DNA of 64,000 bases, taken from assembly GCA_003956705.1 (NCBI GenBank), contig QZCP01000556.1, positions 62,001-126,000 on the forward strand, given 5' to 3'. Under the pieces are notes generated by a model, which saw only the letters and a list, made by a program, of their open reading frames with translations, was not told the origin of the DNA and did not search any database. Position numbers and translations under genes: made by a program. Positions 52,958-63,837 of this stretch are shown in pieces. Source of the stretch: Brevipalpus yothersi. Taxonomy: Eukaryota > Arthropoda > Arachnida > Trombidiformes > Tenuipalpidae. Within the stretch, counting starts at the first letter, position 1, and each line of letters opens with the position of its first letter.

Positions 52958-53719
52958 AATTCATGTGAAAAATAAAGAGAAAGAGAGAGAAACTTATTCT
53001 CTTGTGGGCTTTTCGTGTGGAGAGTCTCCAAATTGAGAGAATTTCAGGGCTCTATGGCATGTGTATGTGTGTATGCTTACTGGGCTCTGCTTTAATCTAG
53101 AGGAAGATAGACAGACAGAGAAAGAGAGAGAGAAGGATAGATGTTTATTATTTCAAAATCGCCTCTGTCACACATCTTTTGGGACCCCTAAATGGTTTTC
53201 AACAATAATGATGGAATATGTATGAGTGTGTGTGTGTGTGTGTGTGTACATTATATTATAGGCCAAACGCATGCCGTTCGCATATCTTGCCGATTGCAGA
53301 CATACACCACCAGAAGCGGAGGTCACGAGGCACGTATCATGGACGAGCATTCTAATAATAATAATAGTACAATCTGTTTTAACCTAAACACGATTCATTG
53401 TCATCATCAAAACTGAATTATCAGTGGCTTTTCTTTACTTTAGGTTTTCGGGTATGGTAATAATAATTTGTGAAATGAAAAAAAAATAAATAGATTTGAA
53501 TGAAATTGACCTGGAAAAAAGGAGTTACTATACATGTATGCTGTATTCGTACGGCGGCAATAGCGGTCAGCGACCTTCGAAAGTTTGATGGACTCGAAAG
53601 AGAAAGCGAGAATCATCTTCTTTTTTTTAAGATTTAGTATTTAAATTAATGATGAAAATACTGGTCAAGAAGTGTGATCTGAAAGGTTCAAAAAAATTTC
53701 GACACTCTTCAACTCGATC

Positions 53720-53762
<43 letters not shown>

Positions 53763-55206
53763 GAAAATATTTCAATGTTTGGGAAATATTTCATCATCAC
53801 TTTGGTATTGATGAGAATCGGATGATTAAGTCTAAAATTACAGTAATGATAATTAGATGATATTTTGTCAAATAATTAGTGCACCAATGTAGTGTTGATA
53901 ATCATCAAATCCAATCAAGCATTATTATATTGATTATATGTACACTGTGGCGTGGGCGTACTATTTCCCACACACACAATTCGGTCATGAATATAAATCG
54001 ATTATTCACCAATGACGATTATTATTATTTCGAATCAACTTCCCGGATTATCGGTTTGTTTCTCACACACACATACACATATGTGAATGCATGTGTTTGT
54101 GTGTGAACAAATGGTGATAAATGTAGTTGCCAAAAGTGACCCGAAATAATGAGAGCAAGAAATGTGATAGCTGACAATGCAATATGTTGAAATGTAAGTG
54201 AAATAGAATATGAGATCCATACACACAGATCATTCAATTTCGAATCGTTTACATACATATCACATGTAGGGTACATGAACGTTGGCCAAAAAAAATTGAG
54301 ACAAAGTATCGATTGAATTGTGTGTTATAGCTCATAAAATGATAGAGAGTGTAAGTGATGAATTGATAAATTGCTCTCAGTAAATGATTAAACCCTTTAT
54401 CATGATAGCATAGCTCATAATCTCTCTCTCACTCAAATGAACATTCCAACATCAATTCAAACAAACAATCCATTAATAACGACACAGAGATATTTGGCCA
54501 CTGACTCACAATTGAATGATATATAAATGATTCAACATTCGAGAATTAGGGTAACAGGAAAGAGAAAAAGAGAGAGAAAGATGATGTAATATTGGGATTA
54601 AAAATTTGATACAATTTAAGAGGAGACCTTCTAACCAGTGGATAAAATTAAATTCAATCAATTGGTAAATGAGGAGAAAAATTTTCACTTACCATGAGAC
54701 AATTTTGGTGGACATGAGAATTGATAGTATTTGGATAGATGATTTTGTAAGATCATTCGAGACATGAGAGCTTCCAGAGGAATATTTGCGATCGACGATT
54801 GATTCGATGAAAATGGTATCATGTTTTGATCTTGAAGATCAGCATTGGAAGACATTGAATAATCAGCGGCATTTGATCGTGTCAAATTAATGGTGGGATT
54901 AAATGATATGATACCATCGTGGAACAGTGACTGGAGACTATTCAAAGTTGATCCACAAGGCACATCGACCGGTGGATTGAATCGAAGAGCATCACCGTTA
55001 TTCGATAAAAGTGAATCAATTGAGAAAGGCATGTGTGATGAGAAAGGAGCATTAATTTGATTAATTGTATTAATTGTGGAAGACAATGGTGATGAGCCGG
55101 TGTCTACAATTGAATCATGAGGTTCTTTGCATAAATAGCCGGAGCAAGTGGATTGGCAAATTGGACTGGATGTTGAGGAGGAAAATGATGAGCATGATAG
55201 ATCCAT
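51518..55206 (-). CDS. Homeobox transcription factor, H2.0/HLX-DBX-like
   Basis: Nuclear DNA-binding protein of about 332 residues from three coding exons on the minus strand: 55206-54693, 52219-51861, 51643-51518. The homeodomain is at about 248-307: it begins RRSWRRAVFSSSQREKLEQ, has LGLSDEQ before helix 3, and recognition helix IKVWFQNRRMKKRN with Gln50 and Asn51. A phase-0 intron falls between homeodomain residues 44 and 45, a position used in many homeobox genes. The N-terminal half is Ser/Asn-rich with an engrailed-homology-1 motif FSIDSLL (61-67), predicting Groucho-dependent repression. SW before RAVFS resembles H2.0/HLX, while RRAVFS and RMKxRN resemble DBX. Residue 56 is Lys where both families usually have Trp, so I do not name an orthologue. 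The tail after the homeodomain is only about 25 residues. ATG 55206 is the first in-frame Met; the frame upstream has only a GTG. Confidence 0.92.
52648..52684. repeat. (GA)n microsatellite
   Basis: GA tract in homeobox intron 1, about 200 bp from an opposite CT tract. Confidence 0.95.
52889..52954. repeat. (CT)n microsatellite
   Basis: CT tract in homeobox intron 1. With 52648-52684 it forms an inverted pair that could pair in RNA. Confidence 0.95.
53227..53248. repeat. (GT)n microsatellite
   Basis: GT repeat in homeobox intron 1. Confidence 0.9.
53725..53758. repeat. (GA)n microsatellite
   Basis: GA tract in homeobox intron 1. Confidence 0.95.
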
Positions 55207-55565
55207 ATTCGAAATCTTATGAATGGCCACCAGAAGAAGAAGAAAAATGAGTTAAAGTTTAAGCAGCAAAAATTATCTTCCACCGTATAAACACTAATGA
55301 AACTCTAGTAAATGAGGCGAAAAACAAGTACAACAAATAAACATATGATCTGATACACTTTTCGCCATCAATTATTCATCACGATGTATCATGTAAAAAT
55401 AGTCAATATTTTCTTCTCTCCAAATATCTGTGTATATATTTTCTGCTAGAAAGTTCAGATCATCAGATCAGAACGAGAATGAATAAACTGTAAAACATCT
55501 CTCTTTGCCTCTGTGTACTTATACTATGAGGAGCCTTTCTCGGGAGCTCCACAGACTCCCTTGTT

Positions 55566-55567
<2 letters not shown>

Positions 55568-55596
<29 letters not shown>

Positions 55597-55879
55597 NNNN
55601 NNNNNNNNNNNNNNNNNNNNNNNNNNNNNNNNNNNNNNNNNNNNNNNNNNNNNNNNNNNNNNNNNNNNNNNNNNNNNNNNNNNNNNNNNNNNNNNNNNNN
55701 NNNNNNNNNNNNNNNNNNNNNNNNNNNNNNNNNNNNNNNNNNNNNNNNNNNNNNNNNNNNNNNNNNNNNNNNNNNNNNNNNNNNNNNNNNNNNNNNNNNN
55801 NNNNNNNNNNNNNNNNNNNNNNNNNNNNNNNNNNNNNNNNNNNNNNNNNNNNNNNNNNNNNNNNNNNNNNNNNNNNNNN

Positions 55880-55962
<83 letters not shown>
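55568..55962. repeat. (CT)n microsatellite with assembly gap
   Basis: CT repeat on both sides of 283 unknown bases (55597-55879), upstream of the homeobox gene. True length is unknown. Confidence 0.95.
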
Positions 55963-55966
<4 letters not shown>

Positions 55967-56706
55967 CTCTTTCTTTCTATCTCTTTCAATGTCTTAGCCC
56001 ATGTTTCCGTCCAGAATGAAGAGGTCAGATAATGAACTTATACTATGATGATGATGGTGAATTATGATCAGTTATTATTATCACCTCATCACCGTTAACT
56101 CCATGAGCGTGCTTTGAAGAGATTAATCAATTAAAGTCCCAAAAAAACTTATGCTGAGAATCATTGCAAAATAGATTTTCATTCATGATGTGGGCTTATT
56201 TAACTTCATTCATTCATCATGAATTATATTTTGAATGTCCTGGGGAATAGAGGAGATGGTCAGAAAAGAAATAATTTCCACCATCATCATCATGTAATTA
56301 TTTTGAGGAGGATTTTTCTTTTAACGGGATATCTGAAATAATGTTGGAAAATGTATAAAGAAGAAGAGAAGGTAAATCGAGTTGGCCTGAGTATTGCGCG
56401 CGCTTTTTTTTGTGTGTGTGTATATATCTGGATGCTGCAAATGAAAAAAATGGGATAAGAATGATGAAGTTCATCGTCATTTTGTACACATACAATATAA
56501 ACACATCCATGTTCAATATCAAAAAAGAAGTCTACCATGTGTGTGTGTGTGAAAGAGATTTATATAGTCTCATTTGCCATTGGACGAATATAAGTTATAA
56601 TGATGTGTGTGTGTGTGTGAAGGTATTGGTGTAAGAGTTGAGTTAAGTTGATGAAATCCTTCTTCATAAAGAACACAAGGCGCCAATAGTCTCAGGAAAG
56701 GATATA

Positions 56707-56894
56707 CAGTAAGGTATCCCTTATTTGAACGCTTCGGGCGTAAAATCCGCTGGGCGGCGGGGCTAATTTTAAGGGAACGCGTATAAATTTCAAAGGGGTA
56801 CAGTGAAGCCAAAGGCGCGTGGAAATCCAAAATTTCGAGAGATGTCTCTCCTCCGTTCAAATAAGAGAGTGTTCAAATAAGAGATACCTTACTG
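56707..56894. mobile_element. Non-autonomous pogo/Tc1-type element (MITE)
   Basis: 188 bp bounded by terminal inverted repeats of about 24 bp (left starts CAGTAAGGTATCCCTTATTT, right is its inverse with one mismatch) and flanked on each side by TA (56705-56706 and 56895-56896). The right end contains a second, tandem copy of GTTCAAATAAGAGA. The interior is noticeably GC-richer than the surroundings and has no transposase frame. The CAGTA start with a TA duplication is typical of pogo/Tigger relatives of the Tc1/mariner group. Confidence 0.88.
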
Positions 56895-57283
56895 TAATCC
56901 GATATATTTTCTTTTTTACACTTCTCTCAAGGATTCAAGAAACAGGATAAGAGGCTCGTGTCTCAATCAATATCTGTGAGTGTTCAGATCATCTATTAGA
57001 GGAAGCACAATCCATAATCATATCATGTGTCGATAGCGTTATTTTTTTCTCTCTCATTATCGATTAAATCATCTTAATTACAAATTGAATCATGAATTAA
57101 GTTTGTCTGTGGGTGTGTTACCGCTCATTCTCTGAGATGAGTCACAAATTCTAATACCGATTGAAAGATCATGAGGGGGGAGCGAAAGAGAAAGAAAACA
57201 ATAATTTAATAGATTTAAATTGATCAACAAGTGAGATTAATTGAAAATGGATGAAATTTTTCAGTCATCACTATTGATATCAA

Positions 57284-58372
57284 CTAATCAGTGGAGCGAG
57301 CTTTCTTCTTGTCTGGAAAAATTTTTGGAATCGAAATTTTCGGTAAAACAATATTATCTTTAACATTTGAAATAATATCTGACACTTGACCTGTTGATTT
57401 GCTCATCAATCCAGAACCTTTGTTGAGAACATGTTGAGCCGAATGTGATACAATAAAACGAGCCAATTCACCGGCTATTTCACCAATTTTACGAAAAAAT
57501 TCTGATATTATTACACCAGCACAATCACCGATAAAATTGCTCAATATTCGTCCAATAGCTCCTTTTACTTGACGATCTTGCATCAAATCCATTGAATTCA
57601 TCATGGCATCAGGTATCGATGATTGATCACCATCTTTTTGGGCAAACATTTGTGATGGATCTTGTAAAAATCTTCTCTCTTCCGCATCTTTAATTGCCCG
57701 ATACAATGCCATAGCATTCTCTTTACCTCGCTCATATTGTTCATAAAATTGTCTCAAATTGAGACCTTCCCGGCGATTAGCTGTTTTCGATCTCAATCGA
57801 AAAATATTGGCAAAATGGTTACGTAATTTTTGTAATCGATTTGTGATCCACATTTTCCTTTGGATTGGCAGTAGTACATTAGAGGACACAAATTTGGGTG
57901 ATGCTGCTGACAATGATGATGATGGATTTGAAACAGATTGATGAGAATGATGTAGCACAGGAATTGCTGGAATATGTGGCCTCAATGGACGAGATGACAC
58001 TATCGGTGGTAGCAATAATTGTGATGGTGCTGATTTGATGAGATTACTATTGATATTCAGAAGATGACCAGGCTGTGGAGATGATTTTGGTGGCAATTGT
58101 ATTGGGTGATGAGGATTTCTGGAGGCTGGTAGTGATGATGATATGGTTTGTGGAGGGATAAAATTTGTGAAATTCTTTGGTACCGGAAGTGGGCTGTATT
58201 GTTTGTTGGCGGGTAAAGTAGCGGTGAAAGATGATAGGAAAAGTGTTGAGGTTGTGAAGATGGTTAAAAATAATGGATTGTAATCTGATGATGAGTGTTG
58301 AAATGAAAGATTATCAATGATTATAATGATAATAATAATAATGTTCATCAGATATTCAAACTTGATGATCAT
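57284..58372 (-). CDS. Putative secreted Ser/Pro-rich protein, family unknown
   Basis: A single uninterrupted frame of about 362 residues that I do not recognise. The ATG at 58372 opens a hydrophobic stretch with nine consecutive Ile (about 11-19) ending near DNLSFQ, which looks like a signal peptide or signal anchor. Residues about 45-170 are rich in Ser, Pro and Leu without clear repeats. Residues about 175-300 are basic and probably helical (RKMWITNRLQKLRNHFANIF, RQFYEQYERGKENAMALYRA). Then come a Gly/Ala/Ile-rich amphipathic segment (IGRILSNFIGDCAGVII, GEIAGELARFIVSHSAQ) and a Lys-rich end (PDKKKARSTD). There is almost no Cys. The frame stays open upstream to about 58450 with another Met pair (near 58410), but a perfect GTAAGT follows that pair, so the region could instead be an upstream exon end. 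Length and composition argue for a real gene; function is unknown. Confidence 0.6.
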   Translation of the reverse strand: MIIKFEYLMNIIIIIIIIIDNLSFQHSSSDYNPLFLTIFTTSTLFLSSFTATLPANKQYSPLPVPKNFTNFIPPQTISSSLPASRNPHHPIQLPPKSSPQPGHLLNINSNLIKSAPSQLLLPPIVSSRPLRPHIPAIPVLHHSHQSVSNPSSSLSAASPKFVSSNVLLPIQRKMWITNRLQKLRNHFANIFRLRSKTANRREGLNLRQFYEQYERGKENAMALYRAIKDAEERRFLQDPSQMFAQKDGDQSSIPDAMMNSMDLMQDRQVKGAIGRILSNFIGDCAGVIISEFFRKIGEIAGELARFIVSHSAQHVLNKGSGLMSKSTGQVSDIISNVKDNIVLPKISIPKIFPDKKKARSTD

Positions 58373-58927
58373 TTTCGTAATTATTTTCTCTTGTTTGAAC
58401 TTACTTTGCATGTCCATTATTGGCACCCAGAGTGTCAATACAATGGTCAAACGAAATCAATCAAATGATTTTATTGTGATTTAATGACCACCTTGATTAT
58501 GAGTATTAATGAGTAAATCAAATGAAAAATGAACTGATCCTCTTCGAGTAGTTAATTTCCCCTAGTCCGAAGCGAGATAATGTCTCTAATCGAAAAACAC
58601 CACCATCTGAGTGAAATTTGGATTCATGATTTGGAAAACTGAAACTTGTCAAATCACAATCACATTTACAGCGACAAATATGATGAGCAAAGATCATAAG
58701 CACCGTTATAATTGAATATGGTTGAAATGTGATTAAGATGGTCAAATAATCATCATTACATACGCATGTTGAGTATCATTTTCATTGCTCACACACTGCA
58801 TACAAACTACATACAAACTTTCACTAAACTTCTTTTCGTTTCGTTATGAAATGTCCGTTGTGTAGATACTCGCCAAAAATGTGATCCTTCTATTCTGGGT
58901 CACAAGGATGGTCCAAGATGGTTAGAT

Positions 58928-58930
<3 letters not shown>

Positions 58931-58996
<66 letters not shown>
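58931..58996. repeat. (GA)n microsatellite
   Basis: GA tract upstream of the secreted-protein candidate. Confidence 0.95.
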
Positions 58997-59000
<4 letters not shown>

Positions 59001-59332
59001 ATGATACCCGTTTGGTTCTGATTTTTGTTCATCCACAAGAATAAAATTAACAAACTAATTTAGAGCTCGATTTTTTCTTCTCTTTCTCTCTCTCTTTCTT
59101 TTTCTCTTTCTTCTTCTCTTTCTCGGCCATCCCTTCCTTGCCTTCTAATTTAACCAGTTTCATTGCCGCCTCCATTTCTGACCTCCCCTCCAACTACAAC
59201 TTCGATTTATTCATTCACCCTCCGGCATATACTCATCCGGACTCCTGATTCCATGGTTTGGCATATTTTTATTCCCTACTCATGATACTGGTGGGGAGTG
59301 CGTGTATGGTTAGCATGAAATCCGATCAATTG

Positions 59333-59334
<2 letters not shown>

Positions 59335-59394
<60 letters not shown>
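59335..59394. repeat. (GA)n microsatellite
   Basis: GA tract in the same intergenic region, about 340 bp from the previous one. Confidence 0.95.
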
Positions 59395-59397
<3 letters not shown>

Positions 59398-61549
59398 GGA
59401 TGAAAAAGTAATTTCACTCTTTTTTGATTGTAGTGAGAATGTTTGTTCATTTATGATTCATGCACCTTTGTTTCCATCATTAATGTATGTATATAAGACA
59501 AAATAAGGGTGACCAGTTCTCGAAAATTGACCAAAAGAGGTATCATTCCCGGTTGTAAGAGGTATAATTTTCATTTTTTATTGACTGTAGAGGGGAAAGA
59601 CTAGTAATCAACGCTATTAAACTGGTCATCAGTTGTTCAATATTGGTATGCTTAATTATTGCAGCAATTTGTGTCTCAGATAAACTTACTTTTTTCTCAT
59701 CTTCTATCACTGTGAGATGAATTGAAGTTGGTTGATATTGCATACAGAATATAGAATAATAATGATGAAGAGTTGGAAATCTTCAAATTTAGTTAGCGAA
59801 CAGAACGCTTGATCTCTCTTTTCTCCCTATTTGGACTTGTATCGATCAAAAAGGAGCAATCAAGATCAAAAAAAAATTTCAAGATGCATAAATGATAAAA
59901 TTTGATCCTAAAAATATAACCAAGACTGAATTGAAAAGAATGATCATGATGATATCTGCATTCCCAAGATTCAATCAGGAAGGTCACACTTCATTTTCGA
60001 TGAAAAGAAGATGAATAATGAAGGTGAATCTCTCATATCGTGTCCATAGAGAATTTTGAACTTCACTTGATCATCTCTTCTGGAGGAGAGAAAAAATTGG
60101 CCAGTCTTAACGACATCATCACCAAGACTCAAGAATCAAATTGTTGTCTCGTCTTTTGGAGGTCCTAAAAAAACTATTTTGAGGCTCAACAACACTTTCG
60201 TGCGAATGTATCACTCTTTCTTTTTCTTTCTCTCTTCCTTTCTTTCTACAAGAAGATCAATTACGGTCAACAAAAGAAATTGTCTGGACCGGATGAAGGT
60301 TGGCAAGAGCTATTGGATGAATGAGAATAGAAAATGAGATTGTCTTTCAACAGATGAAGATAATACGATGATCAACCGTCAAGTTGTTAAGTTCATGAAT
60401 TCTTGTGAGTAATTGAAATGAATGAAATGAATGGAAAGGTTGATATATAAATATAGCTTTAAGACAAGGAACACACTAACAGTGTTACGAAATATCCAGA
60501 ACACTTCAGAACGATGTCACACACGAATCGGGAGTATTTTTTGAGGTAAGAACTTGAAAATCCGTTTATTCCGGGCGTTCTATCTATCTATCTCTTCATT
60601 TCTTTTTCGGAAATGAATTTTATCCTGGATTACTTGTTTGCCAAAGTGAAAGCTACCCAAAATTTGTGTGTATACAGTTAGCTTTTTAAATGGGATGACT
60701 TTTGAGGCTCTTGTAGACAGAATATCGAATGAACTCGTTTTTCTGTATACTTAAAGCTCCTCATGATCGCCTCATGGAAGGTTGTTTCCAAGTTTAAAGG
60801 GTATAAGTTGCCATCAAATGAGCTACAAAAATTGGAGTCAAACTCAACTGAGAGAAAGTCACCTTAGGCTGATGATGCCCATCGCTAAAGCTTCTAAGTG
60901 ATCATCTTCAAGCGATGATCCCTGTTGAGCACTTTCGGATTGCCTATCAGCGAAGAAGATAATCTTTCAAGTTCGCATTTTGCCGGTAGCTTACGGACCA
61001 TTCTCTAATTGACAATCGGACTGATGATTACCTGACAGTCTTGTCATCTTATTTCTTAGTCCAGTCTTATAAAGTCTCACACTCGAGAGACTAAAATTAG
61101 GAGTAAAACTTTTGAATGATCGTCTGGAAGGGTTTGATGAATAAACTTGATCAAAAGTTAAAGCATCTTCCGCATTTGGTGATTGAGCAAGTCGATCAGT
61201 TTTTCTTCATTTCCGTCTTAAAATGAGAATTTTTCATGAACAAATAAAAATCAGAGATACATAGAGAATCCGTAGGCGTAGTTTTAATGGAATGATGAGA
61301 AGAATTGATATTCTGGATCCCGACCAATAATTTTCAAAATAGCGATTAGTCAGGATCTATGGTAAGAGATGAATCAACAGTGTATGTATGACTGTGACTG
61401 TTTTGATTACAGTTGTAGGAAGCTGAGAATAAAGATTCCTCTCAACGTATAACAGAGTGGCGATATTATAACCCAAACTTGTTGTAAAAAATCAATATCT
61501 TTCAACAGATGTAAGGCATACTATTCATGGGAAAAGAATACTGAATTTT

Positions 61550-61555
61550 TTATTA
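61550..61555 (-). other. Candidate poly(A) signal of the GALNT gene
   Basis: TTTATT on plus (AATAAA on minus), 105 bp beyond the GALNT stop codon. Confidence 0.45.
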
Positions 61556-61659
61556 ATGAATTCGTTTATCGAAGCATCAGGAGGGATTTACAACAGCTTA
61601 CGATCAGCATCGACCAATATCCAAGGGTTCTTCGATCTTAATGAGTTTTTTGGTTTTCA

Positions 61660-63837
61660 TCATAAATTGTTGCTAGAATCGGAAATAATATTCCATTTTC
61701 TGGATCTCCTATCACTGCAAATGGCCATGATCACTGGCTCATCAGTCTGTGGACGCAAAGAGCCAAGACAGAGGCCTGCTGCTAAGTTGTAGAAAGGCGA
61801 GTCCTTCTAGATTGATAAAATAACTCTCAGTTAGGAAAATATCGGATGATTTTCTACTCATTACCTTTCCTGAGTGATTCCATTCTTGAGATTCGCCCAA
61901 ACCATGGCATTTGGCAAGGAATGGCTGATCTCCAACTGCATCCAAACATAGAATGTTGGACAAACGCAACTCTTTCAGATCAGTTTCATACCAAGTCTAG
62001 CATATAATCATACATATCAATTAGACCTCCAAAAATAGAAGATTACAATGATCATACCTGTCTTTTGATCTTTTTACACTCTTTTAACAAGAGGAAACTT
62101 TTCTTCTTGGTGACATCTCCTTCAGATTCTATACATAGATTAGTGTTGGCAAGCTGCAATTGGAAAACACCTAAGATTTTTCTCTTGCTCTTCTTGTAGG
62201 ACATATATTTGTTTCGAAATTTTCCTGATTTTGACTTTTTTCGCTTTTTCGTCTCTCCCATTTCACCAGGAGCCTTGAGCTCTGGATAAATATTCTCCAG
62301 ATACCAAGCAAAAGATTTGCACTTTAGTCTTTTCCTAAGCTCGACTCGCTCAGAAATATCACCGAAAGAAACTTTCGAAGCATCTCTACGCAGCTTATAA
62401 AAATTTTCTTTAAATTCATCCATCCAAACATTGGCTACTCGTAGAGAGTTTTTTGTCAGAGTATCTTCGCCATCAGGAGATCCATATGGCCTCCGCTGAC
62501 GAAAGACATGACCAACTCTCGAGCATGGAATGATTTCCAATGAGCCACCACACATCCAAACTCGAAAAGATATTTCTAGATTCTCTCCTCCCCAAATATC
62601 CATTCCAGGATCATATTCACCAAGCTCATGAAAATATTTCCTGTCCATGGCGAAAAGTCCTCCAGCCATTGTTGGAGATGGGATAGGTTTTATATAGTCA
62701 GATTTTTTTCTGAGTAAGCTACTAGGAATAGCATCCCACTTGAAATGAAGGCCCCAATTGAATCCTCCTCTTACCAAGGGTGATGCTGAATACTCAAAGG
62801 TGTTGTGGCTTATGATGTCGATTATAGGAATGGCTACAACTTTGCTGTTCTCATGTATCCTTTGGACAAGTGGCTTGAGCCAATCATGGTTGACTTCACA
62901 ATGGCTATCAAGAAATACAAGAACATCACCTTGAGCATATTTGGCACCATATATTCTGGCACGTATCAAACCTGAGGAGAAATCATTCAGAAGTTTATCA
63001 GAGAAATTTAACATACATGTATGATGAAACTAACCAGCTCGTTCAGGAGTGCGTCGAATTTTTATCAGAGTCTGAAATTCGGTGAAAGATTGATCGGAAT
63101 CCAAGCTGAAAGATCCTGATGATTGAAAAATTTGAAATTAGAAGAGAATTTTAATGACCAAATAATTTTACCATCATCACTATGGTCATCAATGAGGATA
63201 ATTTCTTTGATGAGCTCTTTTTGACTTTTATTCAGTATGCTAACGATCATTCTTTTGAGCACTGAAGGTGCTTCATTGTAGAAACAGATGATTATGGAAC
63301 TTTTTGGCAAAGAATTCAGCGGAGAGTAAGTTTTGTTTTTACAGAGAGGAAAACGGGTGTCAGGAATGCTCCGATTAGGACCAATTCGATCGCTTATGAG
63401 TACATTGAAAGCATACTTTTGAAATCCTTGACGTTTCTTCTGACGATCCTTTTCATTTCTTATCATTCCTTTGAAAGAGAGAAAAATTTAGCAATTTACG
63501 GGACAAGGAGTGAGTGGACTATCTTACCAAGTTGCTTGAGTATTGTGGTGTTGTATTGGAGCAAAATTCCGGGAACATGAGAGATGTTTTGTCCGAAATC
63601 ATGAATGTCAAATTTTTGGAGATCATTGATACCGGGGCTCTCATCATAATTGTCGTTCTGCAGGAAGCTTTTGAGCGAGAGTAAGGTTTCTGGGCCACGA
63701 AAAGAAGCAATACGTTTGGGGATCTCAGATTCAAGGGGTGAAGAGAAGTTTGAGGACAAGAGAACAAATATAATGAGTCCTAATAACGAGATTCCGATAA
63801 CATAAATAAACAATGTTCTGAGATTTGAGATTGTCAT
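61660..63837 (-). CDS. GALNT11: Polypeptide N-acetylgalactosaminyltransferase, GALNT11 / Pgant35A type
   Basis: Golgi type II enzyme that starts mucin-type O-glycosylation by moving GalNAc from UDP-GalNAc to Ser/Thr. Six coding exons on the minus strand: 63837-63528, 63468-63172, 63115-63035, 62971-62058, 61996-61865, 61806-61660, about 626 residues, normal for the family. Short cytosolic tail, one membrane anchor (about 8-29), stem, then the GT-A domain: FNVLISDRIGPNR, SIIICFYNEAPSVLKR, IILIDDHSDDG, the metal-binding DSH (Asp251-His253), VRGGFNWGLHFKWD, SPTMAGGLFAMDR, MDIWGGENLEISFR, CSRVGHVFR. The wording of these blocks (LISDR, FNWGLHFKW, ISERVELRKRLKCKSFAWYL) fits GALNT11 better than GALNT1/2. 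A very basic linker (about 478-505) leads to a C-terminal ricin-B lectin domain with CIES, CLDAVGDQ, QEWN, CLGS and KWNI across exons 4-6. The ATG at 63837 directly precedes the anchor and no upstream exon is needed. Confidence 0.96.

Larger units (their letters stand above)
55207..57283. other. Intergenic region upstream of the homeobox gene
   Basis: Contains a (CT)n tract with an assembly gap (55568-55962), a TA-flanked inverted-repeat element (56707-56894), and short GT repeats. No coding region could be supported. Confidence 0.55.
58373..61659. other. Intergenic region between secreted-protein candidate and GALNT gene
   Basis: No supported coding region. Two long (GA)n tracts (58931-58996, 59335-59394) and short AT-rich simple sequence. 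The 3'UTR of the GALNT gene lies at the right end. Confidence 0.5.

Noticed and set aside
58518..58745. Cys-containing 75-residue minus frame upstream of the secreted candidate
   Set aside because: No ATG at its start, and no splice sites linking it convincingly to 58372. It could be a missed 5' exon but cannot be supported.
59258..59506. Small secreted protein candidate on plus
   Set aside because: The frame starts at a TTG, crosses a GA microsatellite and has no conserved content.
61556..61792. 78-residue plus-strand frame
   Set aside because: It lies opposite the last GALNT exon, which has clear lectin-domain sequence on the minus strand.
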